Shown here: piece by piece, positions 18,016 to 25,684 of the stretch
Layout of the letters: each line of letters begins with the position of its first letter
How positions within the stretch are numbered: position 1 is the first letter of the stretch
Made by a program: the position numbers and the translations under genes
Notes under the pieces: generated by a model
Told to the model about the DNA's origin: nothing
Database searches by the model: none
Seen by the model: only the letters and a program-made list of their open reading frames with translations
DNA from: Desulfovibrio sp. TomC
Lineage (GTDB): Bacteria > Desulfobacterota > Desulfovibrionia > Desulfovibrionales > Desulfovibrionaceae
Assembly (NCBI RefSeq): GCF_000801335.2
Contig: NZ_JSEH01000011.1
Location: 1 to 64,000 of the forward strand
Direction of reading: 5' to 3'
Length of the DNA: 64,000 bases

Positions 18016-18279
18016 TTGAAGAACGCATTGTTGACGCTCACCATTCTTGCTTCTCTTTGTGCGACCACCCTGGCCTTTGCCGGTTCGGACGACGCCAAAT
18101 GGGTGGCCAAATGTATTGCCGACAACAAGGATGAAAAAGTCTCCATTGAAGTCATCACCAAATACTGCACCTGCATGAACAACAAGATGGACGACAACGA
18201 AACCCTGTCCATTTCGGCCTGGGAAAAGACGCATCCGACCGAACAGGCCGCCTGCGACAAGGAATCAGGCTGGAAGTAA
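18016..18279 (+). CDS. Small exported protein with four cysteines
   Basis: A short protein (87 residues from TTG 18016). The N terminus is a clean signal peptide: KNALLTLTILASLCATTLAFA, with cleavage likely after AFA. The mature part of about 66 residues has four cysteines (AKCIADN, YCTCMNN, AACDKES) and many charged residues, which suggests a small periplasmic or secreted disulfide protein. GGAGG at 18003-18007 lies 8 nt before TTG 18016. ATG 18001 is in frame and gives five extra residues, but it has no ribosome-binding site. Function unknown. It lies in an AT-rich patch and is closed by a strong terminator. Confidence 0.7.
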   Translation: MKNALLTLTILASLCATTLAFAGSDDAKWVAKCIADNKDEKVSIEVITKYCTCMNNKMDDNETLSISAWEKTHPTEQAACDKESGWK

Positions 18280-18364
18280 CGGTCGCGCCTGACCGGGATG
18301 GCCTCATCCCGGTTTGAGGTCGTAGTGCCGAAGCGGTGCGGCGACAGGACAAAGACAGTGAACC

Positions 18365-18404
18365 ACCCGGGGCGGGACGCCATGTCCTGCCCCGGGTTTT
18401 GTTT
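18365..18404 (+). terminator. Intrinsic terminator of the small exported protein gene
   Basis: A 14-bp stem with one G-T pair (18365-18378 with 18384-18397), 5-nt loop and the tract TTTTGTTT. A smaller hairpin (18293-18300 with 18305-18312) precedes it. Confidence 0.8.
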
Positions 18405-18505
18405 GGCCAAGCGGTGGCGGCGTCATTTTTTGGAGGAGGCTGGCGGAGGGCACGAGAAAGCGGTGCGTGTGCTCCAGGAAAACAGTGACCCGCAGGGCCG
18501 CAGGG

Positions 18506-19474
18506 TCATGGTGCTGCGGCCGGGGGCGGGGCCGCCTCCAGGACCGCTGCCGCAGCGGCAAGGCCCCGGTCGCGGGCGGCCCCGGCCGGAGTTTTGCCCC
18601 CCTGGTCAAGGATGGCCGGATCGGCTCCGTAGGCCAAAAGCAGCCGGGCAATGGCCGCCGGATCGTCCCGGTCGAGCACGGTCTTGTCGAGCGGCTCCGG
18701 GTGGACTGGTTGCAGGCTGTGCAGGGCGGTGCGGCCTGCGGCGTCCTGGCGGTTTGGAGCAACGCCGGCTTCCAGCAAAAACCGCACAATCCGGATATCC
18801 CCCAGCCGAACCGCCGCCATAAGGGCCGTGCCGCCGCGAGCCGCCGCGTCCAGATCGGCACCCCAGGCACCAAGCAATCGCAGCGTGTTGACCGGATCGC
18901 CCCAGCCTGTGACGGCCTGGACGGCATAGGGGACGGCGTGGGGCGCGCGCGGGGCGGCCAATGCTCCGGCCGCCGCCAGTTCGGCCGCCCGGGCCAGATC
19001 GCCCCGATTGACGGCCTGCTCCAGGCTGGTCATGGGCGCTCCGAGCAGATGGGCAGGCCAGCGGGCGAAATCCCCGGCCAGGGTGAATACGCTCCAGGCC
19101 ACCCCGGCCAGCGGCACGACCACGACCAGGGCCGCCGTGGCAACAGGCCGGCGGCAGGCCAGCCGGGCCAGAGAGCAGGTGAGTGCGGCCAAAAGACCGG
19201 TCAGCCCGGTCAGGGCAATGAGCCCCTCACAGGCCGGGACCGGAAACCCCCGGTACAGGTTGAGCGGCACGAGCAGGGCCATGGCGGCAACAAAAGCCCG
19301 GCCCAGGCAGCGGACCAAGGAGCGGCCCTGGCGCGGCCAGCCGACCAGCAAGGCCACAGGCACAGCCCAAAAGCCGTAGCGGCAATCCCAATACAGGGCG
19401 TCAAAGGACGGATACCGGACCAGAAAGGTCAGATAATCGACGGCGCAGGACAGGCAGGGGGAGAGGTCGGACAT
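18506..19474 (-). CDS. Membrane protein with C-terminal ankyrin repeats
   Basis: A 322-residue protein. The first about 145 residues contain four hydrophobic helices with a cysteine-containing N terminus (SPCLSCAVDYL). From about residue 150 onward it has ankyrin-type repeats: NRGDLARAAELAAAGA, GGTALMAAVRLGDIRIVRF, GRTALHSLQ and ARLLLAYGADP are clear units. Ankyrin domains bind proteins; here they would face one side of the inner membrane. No partner is evident. It stands alone, convergent with the small exported protein gene and divergent from the collagen-like gene. It is GC-rich like the rest of the chromosome, unlike its flanks. Confidence 0.8.
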   Translation of the reverse strand: MSDLSPCLSCAVDYLTFLVRYPSFDALYWDCRYGFWAVPVALLVGWPRQGRSLVRCLGRAFVAAMALLVPLNLYRGFPVPACEGLIALTGLTGLLAALTCSLARLACRRPVATAALVVVVPLAGVAWSVFTLAGDFARWPAHLLGAPMTSLEQAVNRGDLARAAELAAAGALAAPRAPHAVPYAVQAVTGWGDPVNTLRLLGAWGADLDAAARGGTALMAAVRLGDIRIVRFLLEAGVAPNRQDAAGRTALHSLQPVHPEPLDKTVLDRDDPAAIARLLLAYGADPAILDQGGKTPAGAARDRGLAAAAAVLEAAPPPAAAP

Positions 19475-19572
19475 AAGCTCCTATCGGTGGATGGCTGAGT
19501 TCTGAACTCCAACCATTTCAGCGCATATTCCCGCCCACGCAGCTCACAAGTCAACATCCTCGGCGCAGCTGA

Positions 19573-19599
19573 TTGACAAAAACAAGGATAACCTATAAC
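19573..19599 (+). promoter_or_regulatory. Candidate promoter in the AT-rich region before the collagen-like gene
   Basis: A perfect TTGACA (19573-19578) is followed after 15 bp by TATAAC (19594-19599). A second TTGACA at 19613-19618 has GATTAC 17 bp downstream (19636-19641). Either could serve the gene starting at 19731. The 256-bp gap holds no gene. Confidence 0.4.
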
Positions 19600-19730
19600 C
19601 AACACCAAATGATTGACAGTTGCATATCAAAATACGATTACTTGCCGCAATCCTCTTGTGCTCCCTTCAGCGCTCTACTTTAAATATTTGCGATGCAACT
19701 AATTGATTTTATACATACATAAGGCCACTC

Positions 19731-20300
19731 ATGCAGACAGGTATACCTATGGAAACAACAAAAATAGCATCTTTGTCAATTATATTCACCCTTTTTCTCA
19801 CAATACTGATCGCAACTATGCCAAACAAAATCCATGCGACAGATGGATTCTATGTTATCAGCACGGCATTTATGACTTTCAAAGGAGACTGGAGCATCAG
19901 CCAAAAGTATTCAGCTCACGACGTTGTTTTCTATGCAGGCTCAAGTTGGTTTAGTCTGAAAAATGAGAACAAGGGCAATCAACCGAACACATACCCCCTC
20001 CAATGGACACTCCTGGCAAAGAAAGGCAACGATGGCAATGCTGGAGCCACAGGTCCGCAAGGTCCAACGGGAGCGACCGGACCACAAGGCCCAACAGGCC
20101 CAGCCGTGCAAACCGTTGCCGTTTGTTCTGACGGAGGGCAAACTGGAGCAGGAACCTGCTCGTGCAGTAACGGCAGACTCATCTCAAAAACAATAGCACA
20201 AGGGTATCAATATTGTAGGATAACCTCAGACACTGGACCCTGCATCGCATTTGGCGGATACAATAAAACGGGAGAATGCTGTATTTGCGCTCCAAACTAA
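19731..20300 (+). CDS. Secreted collagen-like protein with carbohydrate-binding-like module
   Basis: A 189-residue exported protein with low GC content. After a signal peptide (cleavage likely after NKIHA, about residue 36) comes a module with spaced aromatics (GDWSISQKYSAHDVVFYAG, then SSWFSLKNENKG and PLQWTLLAKKG) that resembles family 5/12 carbohydrate-binding modules. Next are about nine Gly-X-Y triplets (GPQGPTGATGPQGPTGP), a collagen-like stalk, and a C-terminal domain with eight cysteines. This order is typical of surface or tail-fibre-like adhesins. AAGG lies 7 nt before ATG 19731; ATG 19749 is an alternative. Base composition suggests horizontal origin. Confidence 0.75.
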   Translation: MQTGIPMETTKIASLSIIFTLFLTILIATMPNKIHATDGFYVISTAFMTFKGDWSISQKYSAHDVVFYAGSSWFSLKNENKGNQPNTYPLQWTLLAKKGNDGNAGATGPQGPTGATGPQGPTGPAVQTVAVCSDGGQTGAGTCSCSNGRLISKTIAQGYQYCRITSDTGPCIAFGGYNKTGECCICAPN

Positions 20301-20785
20301 AAATCAACAAATTCAGACAACTATTTGCGGCACATTTTCCCACCGTTACAAATTCCGGCAACAAAGCTAACTTCATCACTTTAAAGTATCATCCACTCCT
20401 TTGCCATTATCGTTGCCAGACCATTACTTTTGCAGTGCTTAACTAAATGAATAATTCAACTTACCACATTTTACCCAACAAAACAAACGGCCGGAACTTG
20501 CACAAGTTCCGGCCGCTGTCGTGGGGTTGGTTGGAGGGTTGTGGAGGTTGTGTGGGATGCGATCTATGGCTTGCCGGGAGAGGTCCCGGCCGGCTTGCCT
20601 GGGTATCGGGCCGGTGGCCGCGTCCAGACGCCACCGGTTGTGGCGGCCACCCGTACCGTCGGTTTGCGTCGACGTGTTGGAATCGCTTCTAGATCAATTG
20701 AAATTAAGAATCAAGATCAAAATTGAGATTGTCGCAATTTTCCCGCAAGACTGAGCCAACTCGCGAAGTTGAAAGGCTTTTTGCG
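20301..20785. other. Intergenic region, 485 bp
   Basis: No gene is supported. It holds a minus-strand terminator (20475-20515), a GC-rich middle part (20520-20690) without pattern I recognise, and an A/T-rich segment at 20693-20735 with repeated ATTGA/GAT words that loosely resembles Fur-type boxes. The position, downstream of the minus-strand gene and upstream of nothing on the plus strand, makes an operator unlikely. Confidence 0.5.
20475..20515 (-). terminator. Intrinsic terminator, minus strand
   Basis: A 12-bp stem (20488-20499 with 20504-20515) with a 4-nt loop is followed on the minus strand by TTTGTTTTGTTG. It would end the DUF4198 operon about 270 nt after its last gene. Confidence 0.7.
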
Positions 20786-21325
20786 CTAATAAGGAGAACA
20801 GGACGCCCGGCGTCGCCACCACCTCGCCCCGAGGGCCAGATTGGCCAACAGACTGAGGCCCAGGGCGACATCCCGCCAGCCCGGACCGATGCCGGCACTC
20901 GTCCCCAACGCGCCCGCCGCGCCAGCCCCGGCCACGCCCGCAGCCAAAGTCGCCGATGGCCCTCCCCGCGCCCCAACCGGCCCGGTCCCGTCGGCCTTCT
21001 CGGCCCCAAGCTCCACCGTCACGTTCCGCACGGCCCGATGCCCCTGGCCGTCGGAAGCGGCCACCTGCCACAGGCCACGCCCCGACGGCAGGAAGGCAAA
21101 GCCTCCCCGACCGTCGGTACGGGCGCTCTGGTAGACCGCCCCATCCGGGCCGGTCACCTGGACCTGGGCAAAAGCCATGGGGTCCCCATCGGCGTAGAGA
21201 AACACCATGGCCCGGGCCACACCCGGGTCCGCCTCGCGTGAGCCGACGCCATGGGCGGCCGCAGCAACCGGGTGCCAGACAGTCGCCGCCGCCGCCAACG
21301 TCAACACCACAAGCATCCGGAACAT
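20786..21325 (-). CDS. Periplasmic carboxypeptidase-regulatory-like protein with C-terminal anchor
   Basis: A 179-residue protein. A signal peptide ends near AAAAHG. Residues about 35-100 form a small beta-sandwich of the carboxypeptidase-regulatory type (AQVQVTGPDGAVYQSARTD, GGFAFLP). A Gly/Ala-rich linker leads to a C-terminal hydrophobic helix (LGLSLLANLALGARWW) with arginines after it, so the domain would face the periplasm. Genes of this kind often accompany DUF4198 proteins beside nickel/cobalt ECF transporters. Here it follows the DUF4198 gene by 9 nt, but the transporter itself is missing. Function inferred only from that context. Confidence 0.65.
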   Translation of the reverse strand: MFRMLVVLTLAAAATVWHPVAAAAHGVGSREADPGVARAMVFLYADGDPMAFAQVQVTGPDGAVYQSARTDGRGGFAFLPSGRGLWQVAASDGQGHRAVRNVTVELGAEKADGTGPVGARGGPSATLAAGVAGAGAAGALGTSAGIGPGWRDVALGLSLLANLALGARWWRRRASCSPY

Positions 21326-21334
21326 TGTTGCACC

Positions 21335-22108
21335 TTACTTCACAAAAAAGGTCAGGGTCGAACGCAACACTTCCTGATCGACCGCCCCATCAGCCGGCGC
21401 GCCTTTCATCTCGGTGCGCACCAGCCACAATCCCGGATGCGTGATGCGCACCTTGGCCGCCCCGGTATCGTCGGTCTCGGTGTAATAGGCGTAGGTGTTG
21501 GGGTTCTTGGTGAAGCCGTCATAGGTGGCGAGCACTGTGGCCGGGGTCGGCTGACCGTCGTAGAGCACCTTGACGGCCAGGTCCTGCCCGACCGCCACCG
21601 TGGCCGGATCGGTCAGAGGCACCAGTTCCAGACGCTGGCCGACCACCGTGTCGAACCCGGCCGTCTGGTCGCCAACCGCCACCAGGGCTTTGGCAAATTT
21701 CTCGTACAGATTGCTCCTGGTCGCGCCCGGCAATTCTTTTTTCGTTCCTTTCTTCATGCCCTCCGGCGTCAGGCTCCAGACCTGCGGCAGCCGGTTGACC
21801 AGGATAATCCCGGTTCCAGGCTTGGCAAAGGTCGCCTCACCAGTAAAGGTCAATGCCTTTTGATCGGCCGCCAACGACACCGGGACGGCCTTGCCATCGA
21901 CAAAGACAAACGCCTGGACATCCGCCGGCGTTTCCAACTCCTCGCTTTCAATGAACACATGGGCCGAATGCACCCCAAATGGCACCGCCTTGCCAGGAAC
22001 AGTCGACGCCGCCCCGGGCTTGATCACGGTTTCATGAGCCGTCGCCACTCCGACCAGGGCCAGGACCAGCGCCCCGGCGCACAGCGTAGCCGTCGTCAAT
22101 TTATTCAT
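21335..22108 (-). CDS. DUF4198 periplasmic protein
   Basis: A 257-residue exported protein with a signal peptide cleaved after VATA, leaving an N-terminal histidine (HETVIKPG), which is typical of DUF4198. These beta-rich periplasmic proteins are often linked to nickel or cobalt uptake, where the terminal histidine could bind metal. The body contains HSAHVFIESEE and ends with a HPGLWLVRTEMKG motif near the C terminus, also usual for the family. AGAGGA precedes the ATG. It is first in a two-gene unit and divergent from cbiC, which fits a cobalt-related role but does not prove it. Confidence 0.85.
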   Translation of the reverse strand: MNKLTTATLCAGALVLALVGVATAHETVIKPGAASTVPGKAVPFGVHSAHVFIESEELETPADVQAFVFVDGKAVPVSLAADQKALTFTGEATFAKPGTGIILVNRLPQVWSLTPEGMKKGTKKELPGATRSNLYEKFAKALVAVGDQTAGFDTVVGQRLELVPLTDPATVAVGQDLAVKVLYDGQPTPATVLATYDGFTKNPNTYAYYTETDDTGAAKVRITHPGLWLVRTEMKGAPADGAVDQEVLRSTLTFFVK

Positions 22109-22159
22109 GTCATCCTCTTTTCTCGATCTATTTATAAAATTACATAGTTGCTATTTCGT

Positions 22160-22188
22160 CTTAAATTAAATTTCGTGCTACTTGTCAA
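22160..22188 (-). promoter_or_regulatory. Candidate promoter of the DUF4198 unit
   Basis: On the minus strand TTGACA (22188-22183), a 17-bp spacer and TTTAAG (22165-22160) lie about 52 nt before the ATG. The surrounding 100 bp is very A/T-rich. No cobalamin or Ni/Co riboswitch fold is visible in this gap. Confidence 0.5.
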
Positions 22189-22258
22189 CTCAAAATATCC
22201 TGCTTCCCGGCTTGGCCCAACGGCCGATGCCGTCTATCATGCCCGCAAGAGGTGGCCC

Positions 22259-22924
22259 ATGCCCGAAACAACCCGCATCCTGCCCATTACCGCCCCGGAA
22301 GCCATAGAAGCCGCATCCCTGGCCATCATCGATGCCGAGGTCCCAGAGCCGCGGCCCTTTTCCGGCCCCCACTGGGCCATCGTGCGCCGGCTCATCCACA
22401 CCACCGCCGACTTTGAACTGCCAAGCCTCGTGCGGTTTTCCGACGGCGCGGTCGAAGCCGGCCTGACCGCCCTGGACCAGGGGGCGACGATCATCACCGA
22501 CACTGAAATGGCCCGCTGCGCCATCCCGCCGCGCCGTCTGGAACCCTTTGGCTGCACCGTGCGCTGCTTCATGAACGAACCGGCTGTCGTAGCGGCCGCC
22601 AAGGCCGCCAATTCCACCCGGGCCGCCCTGGCCGTGGACTTCGCCCTGGATCTGCCGGGACCGCTCATTTTCGTCATCGGCAATGCCCCGACCGCGCTTC
22701 TGCGCCTCCTAAAGCGCATCGACGGCGGCACGCCGGCCCCGGCCCTGGTCATCGGGATGCCCGTCGGCTTCGTCAATGCCGCCGAATCCAAGGCCCTGCT
22801 CCAGACCCGGGCGGATTTCCCCTGGATCACCATCAAAGGGCGCAAAGGCGGCTCGGCCCTGGCCGGGGCCACGGTCAATGCCTTGGCTATTTTGTTGCGT
22901 GAGGCGGGGGAAGAGAAGGCCTGA
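22259..22924 (+). CDS. cbiC: Precorrin-8X methylmutase (cobalt-precorrin-8 methylmutase)
   Basis: Moves a methyl group from C-11 to C-12 of the corrin ring, giving hydrogenobyrinate or cobyrinate, in cobalamin synthesis. The 221-residue product shows the family pattern: RRLIHTTADFE with the catalytic histidine, TALDQGATIITDTEMA, and VIGNAPTALLRLL, ending with PVGFVNAAESK. I use ATG 22259, preceded by GAGGTGG; upstream codons to 22148 lie in A/T-rich non-coding DNA. It is a lone cbi gene here; other cobalamin genes must be elsewhere. The divergent DUF4198 pair may be functionally linked through cobalt. Confidence 0.93.
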   Translation: MPETTRILPITAPEAIEAASLAIIDAEVPEPRPFSGPHWAIVRRLIHTTADFELPSLVRFSDGAVEAGLTALDQGATIITDTEMARCAIPPRRLEPFGCTVRCFMNEPAVVAAAKAANSTRAALAVDFALDLPGPLIFVIGNAPTALLRLLKRIDGGTPAPALVIGMPVGFVNAAESKALLQTRADFPWITIKGRKGGSALAGATVNALAILLREAGEEKA

Positions 22925-22950
22925 TCGGGGCGCTGGCCCGGACGCGCCGG

Positions 22951-22968
22951 GGGGAGGACGTCCTCCCC
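22951..22968. repeat. Short perfect palindrome after cbiC
   Basis: An 18-bp perfect palindrome (GGGGAGGACGTCCTCCCC) within a context (GCCCGGACGCGCC before it) resembling the GGGGATGATCCCC cores of the mosaic repeat family. Probably a degenerate copy. Confidence 0.5.
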
Positions 22969-23051
22969 TCGGCACCCGCCTGGGGAGACGTCATGCGGAT
23001 GGATCGTATCGTCTGGCCGTCAATTGCGCAGGAGTGCAACTCCCGGCCCCC

Positions 23052-23086
23052 AAAAAAAGCCCGTCCAACCCCATGGCTGGACGGGC
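23052..23086 (-). terminator. Intrinsic terminator of ychF
   Basis: A 9-bp GC-rich stem (23059-23067 with 23078-23086), 10-nt loop, and seven T residues on the minus strand (23058-23052). It lies 16 nt after the ychF stop. Confidence 0.85.
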
Positions 23087-23102
23087 GGCGGCATCGAACA
23101 AA

Positions 23103-24209
23103 CTAGACGTTAAACAGAAAGTGCACCACGTCGGCGTCGGCCATGACGTAGTCCTTGCCTTCCTGGCGCAGGACGCCGGCGGCCCGGCATTTGGCCTCGG
23201 TTAGGTGCTTGGTGTAGTCGTCAAAGGCGATGACCTCGGCCCGGATGAAACCGCGCTCGATGTCGGAATGAATCTCGCCGGCAGCGGCCGGGGCCTTGAC
23301 GCCGGCAGTGATGGTCCAGGCCCGGACCTCTTTGGGACCGGCGGTGAAAAAGCTGATCAGGCCAAGGGTGTGGTAGGCCAGCCGCACCACCCGGTCCAGG
23401 CCGGATTCGGTCAGCCCGTAGGAGGCGAGGAATTCCAGGCGCTCCTCGTCGGAAAGCCCGGCCAGATCCTCTTCCATCCGCGCGCACACCACCACCATCT
23501 CAGCGCCCCGCGACTCGGCCACGGCCCGCACCTTGTCCACCAGGGGATTGTCCTTCCCGATGTCGTTCTCGGCCACGTTGGCGCAATAGATGACGCGCTT
23601 GGCCGAAAGCGGACGAATCTCCTCAATGAGGGCGATCATGCCCGGGGTGTCCGCGCCCTCGACCGAAATGGCCGGTTTGCCGGCCATGAGGTGGTCCAGC
23701 AGGCGTTTGCCGGCCTCGACCTTCTCAAGCAGATCGCGGTCCTTGCTGGCCCTGGTCTGCTTGATCATCCGGTCGAGCCGGTTTTCCAGGATCTGGGCGT
23801 CGGCCAGAATCAGCTCGGTGTCGATGACGTCGATGTCCCGGGCCGGGTCCACCGAGCCGGAGACATGGACCACGTCCGGGTCTTCAAAGGCCCGGGCCAC
23901 GTGGATGATGACCTCGGTTTCGCGGATGTGGGCCAGAAACTTGTTGCCCAGACCCTCGCCCTTGCTGGCCCCGGCCACGAGGCCGGCGATGTCGGTGAAG
24001 CGCACCGTGGCCGGCAGCACCTGCTGCGGCTTGACCAGTTCGGCCAGGGCGGTCAGACGCGGATCGGGCACCGGGGCCACGGCCACGTTGGGTTCGATGG
24101 TGCAAAAGGGGTAGTTGGCGGCCTGGGCGTTCTGGGCTTTGGTCAGGGCGTTAAAAAGCGTGGATTTGCCGACGTTTGGCAGACCCACGATGCCGACGGA
24201 AAGGGCCAT
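23103..24209 (-). CDS. ychF: Redox-regulated ATPase YchF
   Basis: A 368-residue member of the Obg-related TRAFAC P-loop family that prefers ATP and binds ribosomes and, in E. coli, catalase; it helps control translation and oxidative stress response. The P-loop is GLPNVGKST (residues 8-16), the switch region is TDIAGLVAGASKGEGLGN, and a C-terminal TGS-like domain contains RAEVIAFDDY and ends KDYVMADADVVHFLFNV. Full length. It ends in a strong terminator and is 102 nt downstream of the YajG-like lipoprotein gene on the same strand. Confidence 0.96.
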   Translation of the reverse strand: MALSVGIVGLPNVGKSTLFNALTKAQNAQAANYPFCTIEPNVAVAPVPDPRLTALAELVKPQQVLPATVRFTDIAGLVAGASKGEGLGNKFLAHIRETEVIIHVARAFEDPDVVHVSGSVDPARDIDVIDTELILADAQILENRLDRMIKQTRASKDRDLLEKVEAGKRLLDHLMAGKPAISVEGADTPGMIALIEEIRPLSAKRVIYCANVAENDIGKDNPLVDKVRAVAESRGAEMVVVCARMEEDLAGLSDEERLEFLASYGLTESGLDRVVRLAYHTLGLISFFTAGPKEVRAWTITAGVKAPAAAGEIHSDIERGFIRAEVIAFDDYTKHLTEAKCRAAGVLRQEGKDYVMADADVVHFLFNV

Positions 24210-24311
24210 GGGGCGGTGATCCTTTTGCGGCGGAGGGAACCGCCGGATGGGGCCGTCTGGCGGCCGTTTGAAACGGAATAACCCGGACCGCGCGCGGCGG
24301 TCCGGGCCGGA

Positions 24312-24941
24312 TTACTTGATTTCCCGCGTGCGCAGGATGGTCTTTTCCATGAAATGGATCAGCTCGTAATCGGACGCCATGCGGCTTAAGGCCTTGGACA
24401 CGGTCATGCTCAACAGCTTGTCGAACTCCGGTTCGACCCCTTCGGCCGGCAGCTTCCAGACCGTTTCGGCCTCATAGCGCCGGGTCAGCTTCTGGCCGTT
24501 GTTATCCGCCGTGACATTGACCACGGCCACAGCCCGGGCCGCCAGCTGGGTCCCTTCCTGGCGGGGCTTGTAGGCCAGTTCGGCCAGTTCCACGGTGAGG
24601 GTGCGCACCACCGATTCCCGGGCCGGCGACGGGGTGAACCCCTTGTCGCGCAGGCCCTTTTCCACGGCAGTATGCATGGCCGGCGACGGATCGCAGGCCG
24701 TCGAGAGCTTGCCGCTCATGGACGAGGCCGGGTTGCACAACCCCACCTCGGCGCTTGGCCGGGCATCCTTGACCACGGTGGAGACTTCCACGCCGCGGCC
24801 CAGGGCTTCAGGTTCGACAACCACCGAGGGCGTCACCGTGGCCTGCTGGCCGGCACAGCCGGCAATCAGGACCACCAGGGCCAGAGCCGCAAAAAGGGCC
24901 GACGCCCGCAGGCGTCGGCACCGAGAGGAAACAGTATTCAT
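24312..24941 (-). CDS. YajG-like lipoprotein
   Basis: A 209-residue predicted lipoprotein. The signal peptide ends with the lipobox VLIAGC, so the mature protein starts with a lipid-modified cysteine. The body resembles the YajG family (VKDARPSAEVG, then a domain ending in LSMTVSKALSRMASD), lipoproteins of unknown function. ATG 24941 is used because it gives a normal signal peptide; the upstream 30 in-frame residues do not. It lies 40 nt downstream of tpx on the same strand. Confidence is high for the lipoprotein, moderate for the family. Confidence 0.75.
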   Translation of the reverse strand: MNTVSSRCRRLRASALFAALALVVLIAGCAGQQATVTPSVVVEPEALGRGVEVSTVVKDARPSAEVGLCNPASSMSGKLSTACDPSPAMHTAVEKGLRDKGFTPSPARESVVRTLTVELAELAYKPRQEGTQLAARAVAVVNVTADNNGQKLTRRYEAETVWKLPAEGVEPEFDKLLSMTVSKALSRMASDYELIHFMEKTILRTREIK

Positions 24942-24981
24942 GGTCGCACCTGCGACCGCCTCTTGGGCGGACAGGCCGTCT

Positions 24982-25497
24982 CTACAAGACCTTGCCCAAG
25001 GCCGCAAGGGCGGCGGCATAGTCCGGCTCATGGGTCACCTCGGGGACAAGCTCCATGTAGGCCACCTTGCGGTCGGCCCCAAGGACCAGCACGGCCCGGG
25101 CGAGCAGGCGCAGTTCCTTGATCAACAGGCCGTAGGCCAGGCCGAAGGAGGCGTCGCGGTGGTCGGACAGGGTCACGATGTTGGTGACGCCGGCCGCCTC
25201 GGCCCAGCGTTTCTGGGCAAAGGGCAGGTCCATGCTGATGACCAGGGCCTTGGCCTTGCCGGCAAGGCTGGCCATTTCCTTGTTGAATTTGCGGGCCTCA
25301 AGATCGCACACGGCCGTATCCAGGGACGGTACGGCAATGAGGATGAGTCCCTTTTCCGTGAAGTCGCCCAGCTTGGCCGGGGCCAGTTCGTTGGTCAGGA
25401 CGGTGAAATCCGGGGCTGCGGCTCCAACGCCGACCGGGGCGCCGGACAGGGTCAGGCCGCCGCCAAGAAAGGTAATAAGACCGGTGCGCTCGCTCAT
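24982..25497 (-). CDS. tpx: Thiol peroxidase (Tpx), resolving cysteine absent
   Basis: An atypical peroxiredoxin of 171 residues that reduces peroxides in the cytosol (Tpx lacks a signal here). The peroxidatic cysteine is C64 in VPSLDTAVCD. The usual second cysteine of Tpx, in the sequence FAQxRFC, is missing: this protein reads LPFAQKRWAEAAG, with alanine in that place, and C64 is its only cysteine. It therefore cannot form the normal intramolecular disulfide and would need an external thiol. AGGAGG lies about 9 nt before the ATG. The YajG-like gene follows by 40 nt. Confidence 0.92.
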   Translation of the reverse strand: MSERTGLITFLGGGLTLSGAPVGVGAAAPDFTVLTNELAPAKLGDFTEKGLILIAVPSLDTAVCDLEARKFNKEMASLAGKAKALVISMDLPFAQKRWAEAAGVTNIVTLSDHRDASFGLAYGLLIKELRLLARAVLVLGADRKVAYMELVPEVTHEPDYAAALAALGKVL

Positions 25498-25684
25498 AGG
25501 CGCGTTCCTCCTGGGTAATATGGGCCGCCGCAAAAGAGGTGACCTTAGGCTCTTATGGCCCCGCAAGGATTGAACGTCAACCCGATAGATCGGGCGGCAG
25601 TGAGACCACGCAGGAAAATATGCCTCCCACGATATTGACACCAGTCGGGCAGCAGGCATTGTACCCCCCAAAAGGAGTCCTCCC

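Noticed and set aside
20447-20692. 81-codon plus-strand frame after the collagen-like gene
   Set aside because: It runs through the minus-strand terminator and has no coding character.
20693-20735. Fur box
   Set aside because: Loose A/T hexamers only, and no gene starts where such an operator would act.
22109-22258. Cobalamin or Ni/Co riboswitch before cbiC/DUF4198
   Set aside because: The gap is short and A/T-rich and has no B12-box or matching stems.
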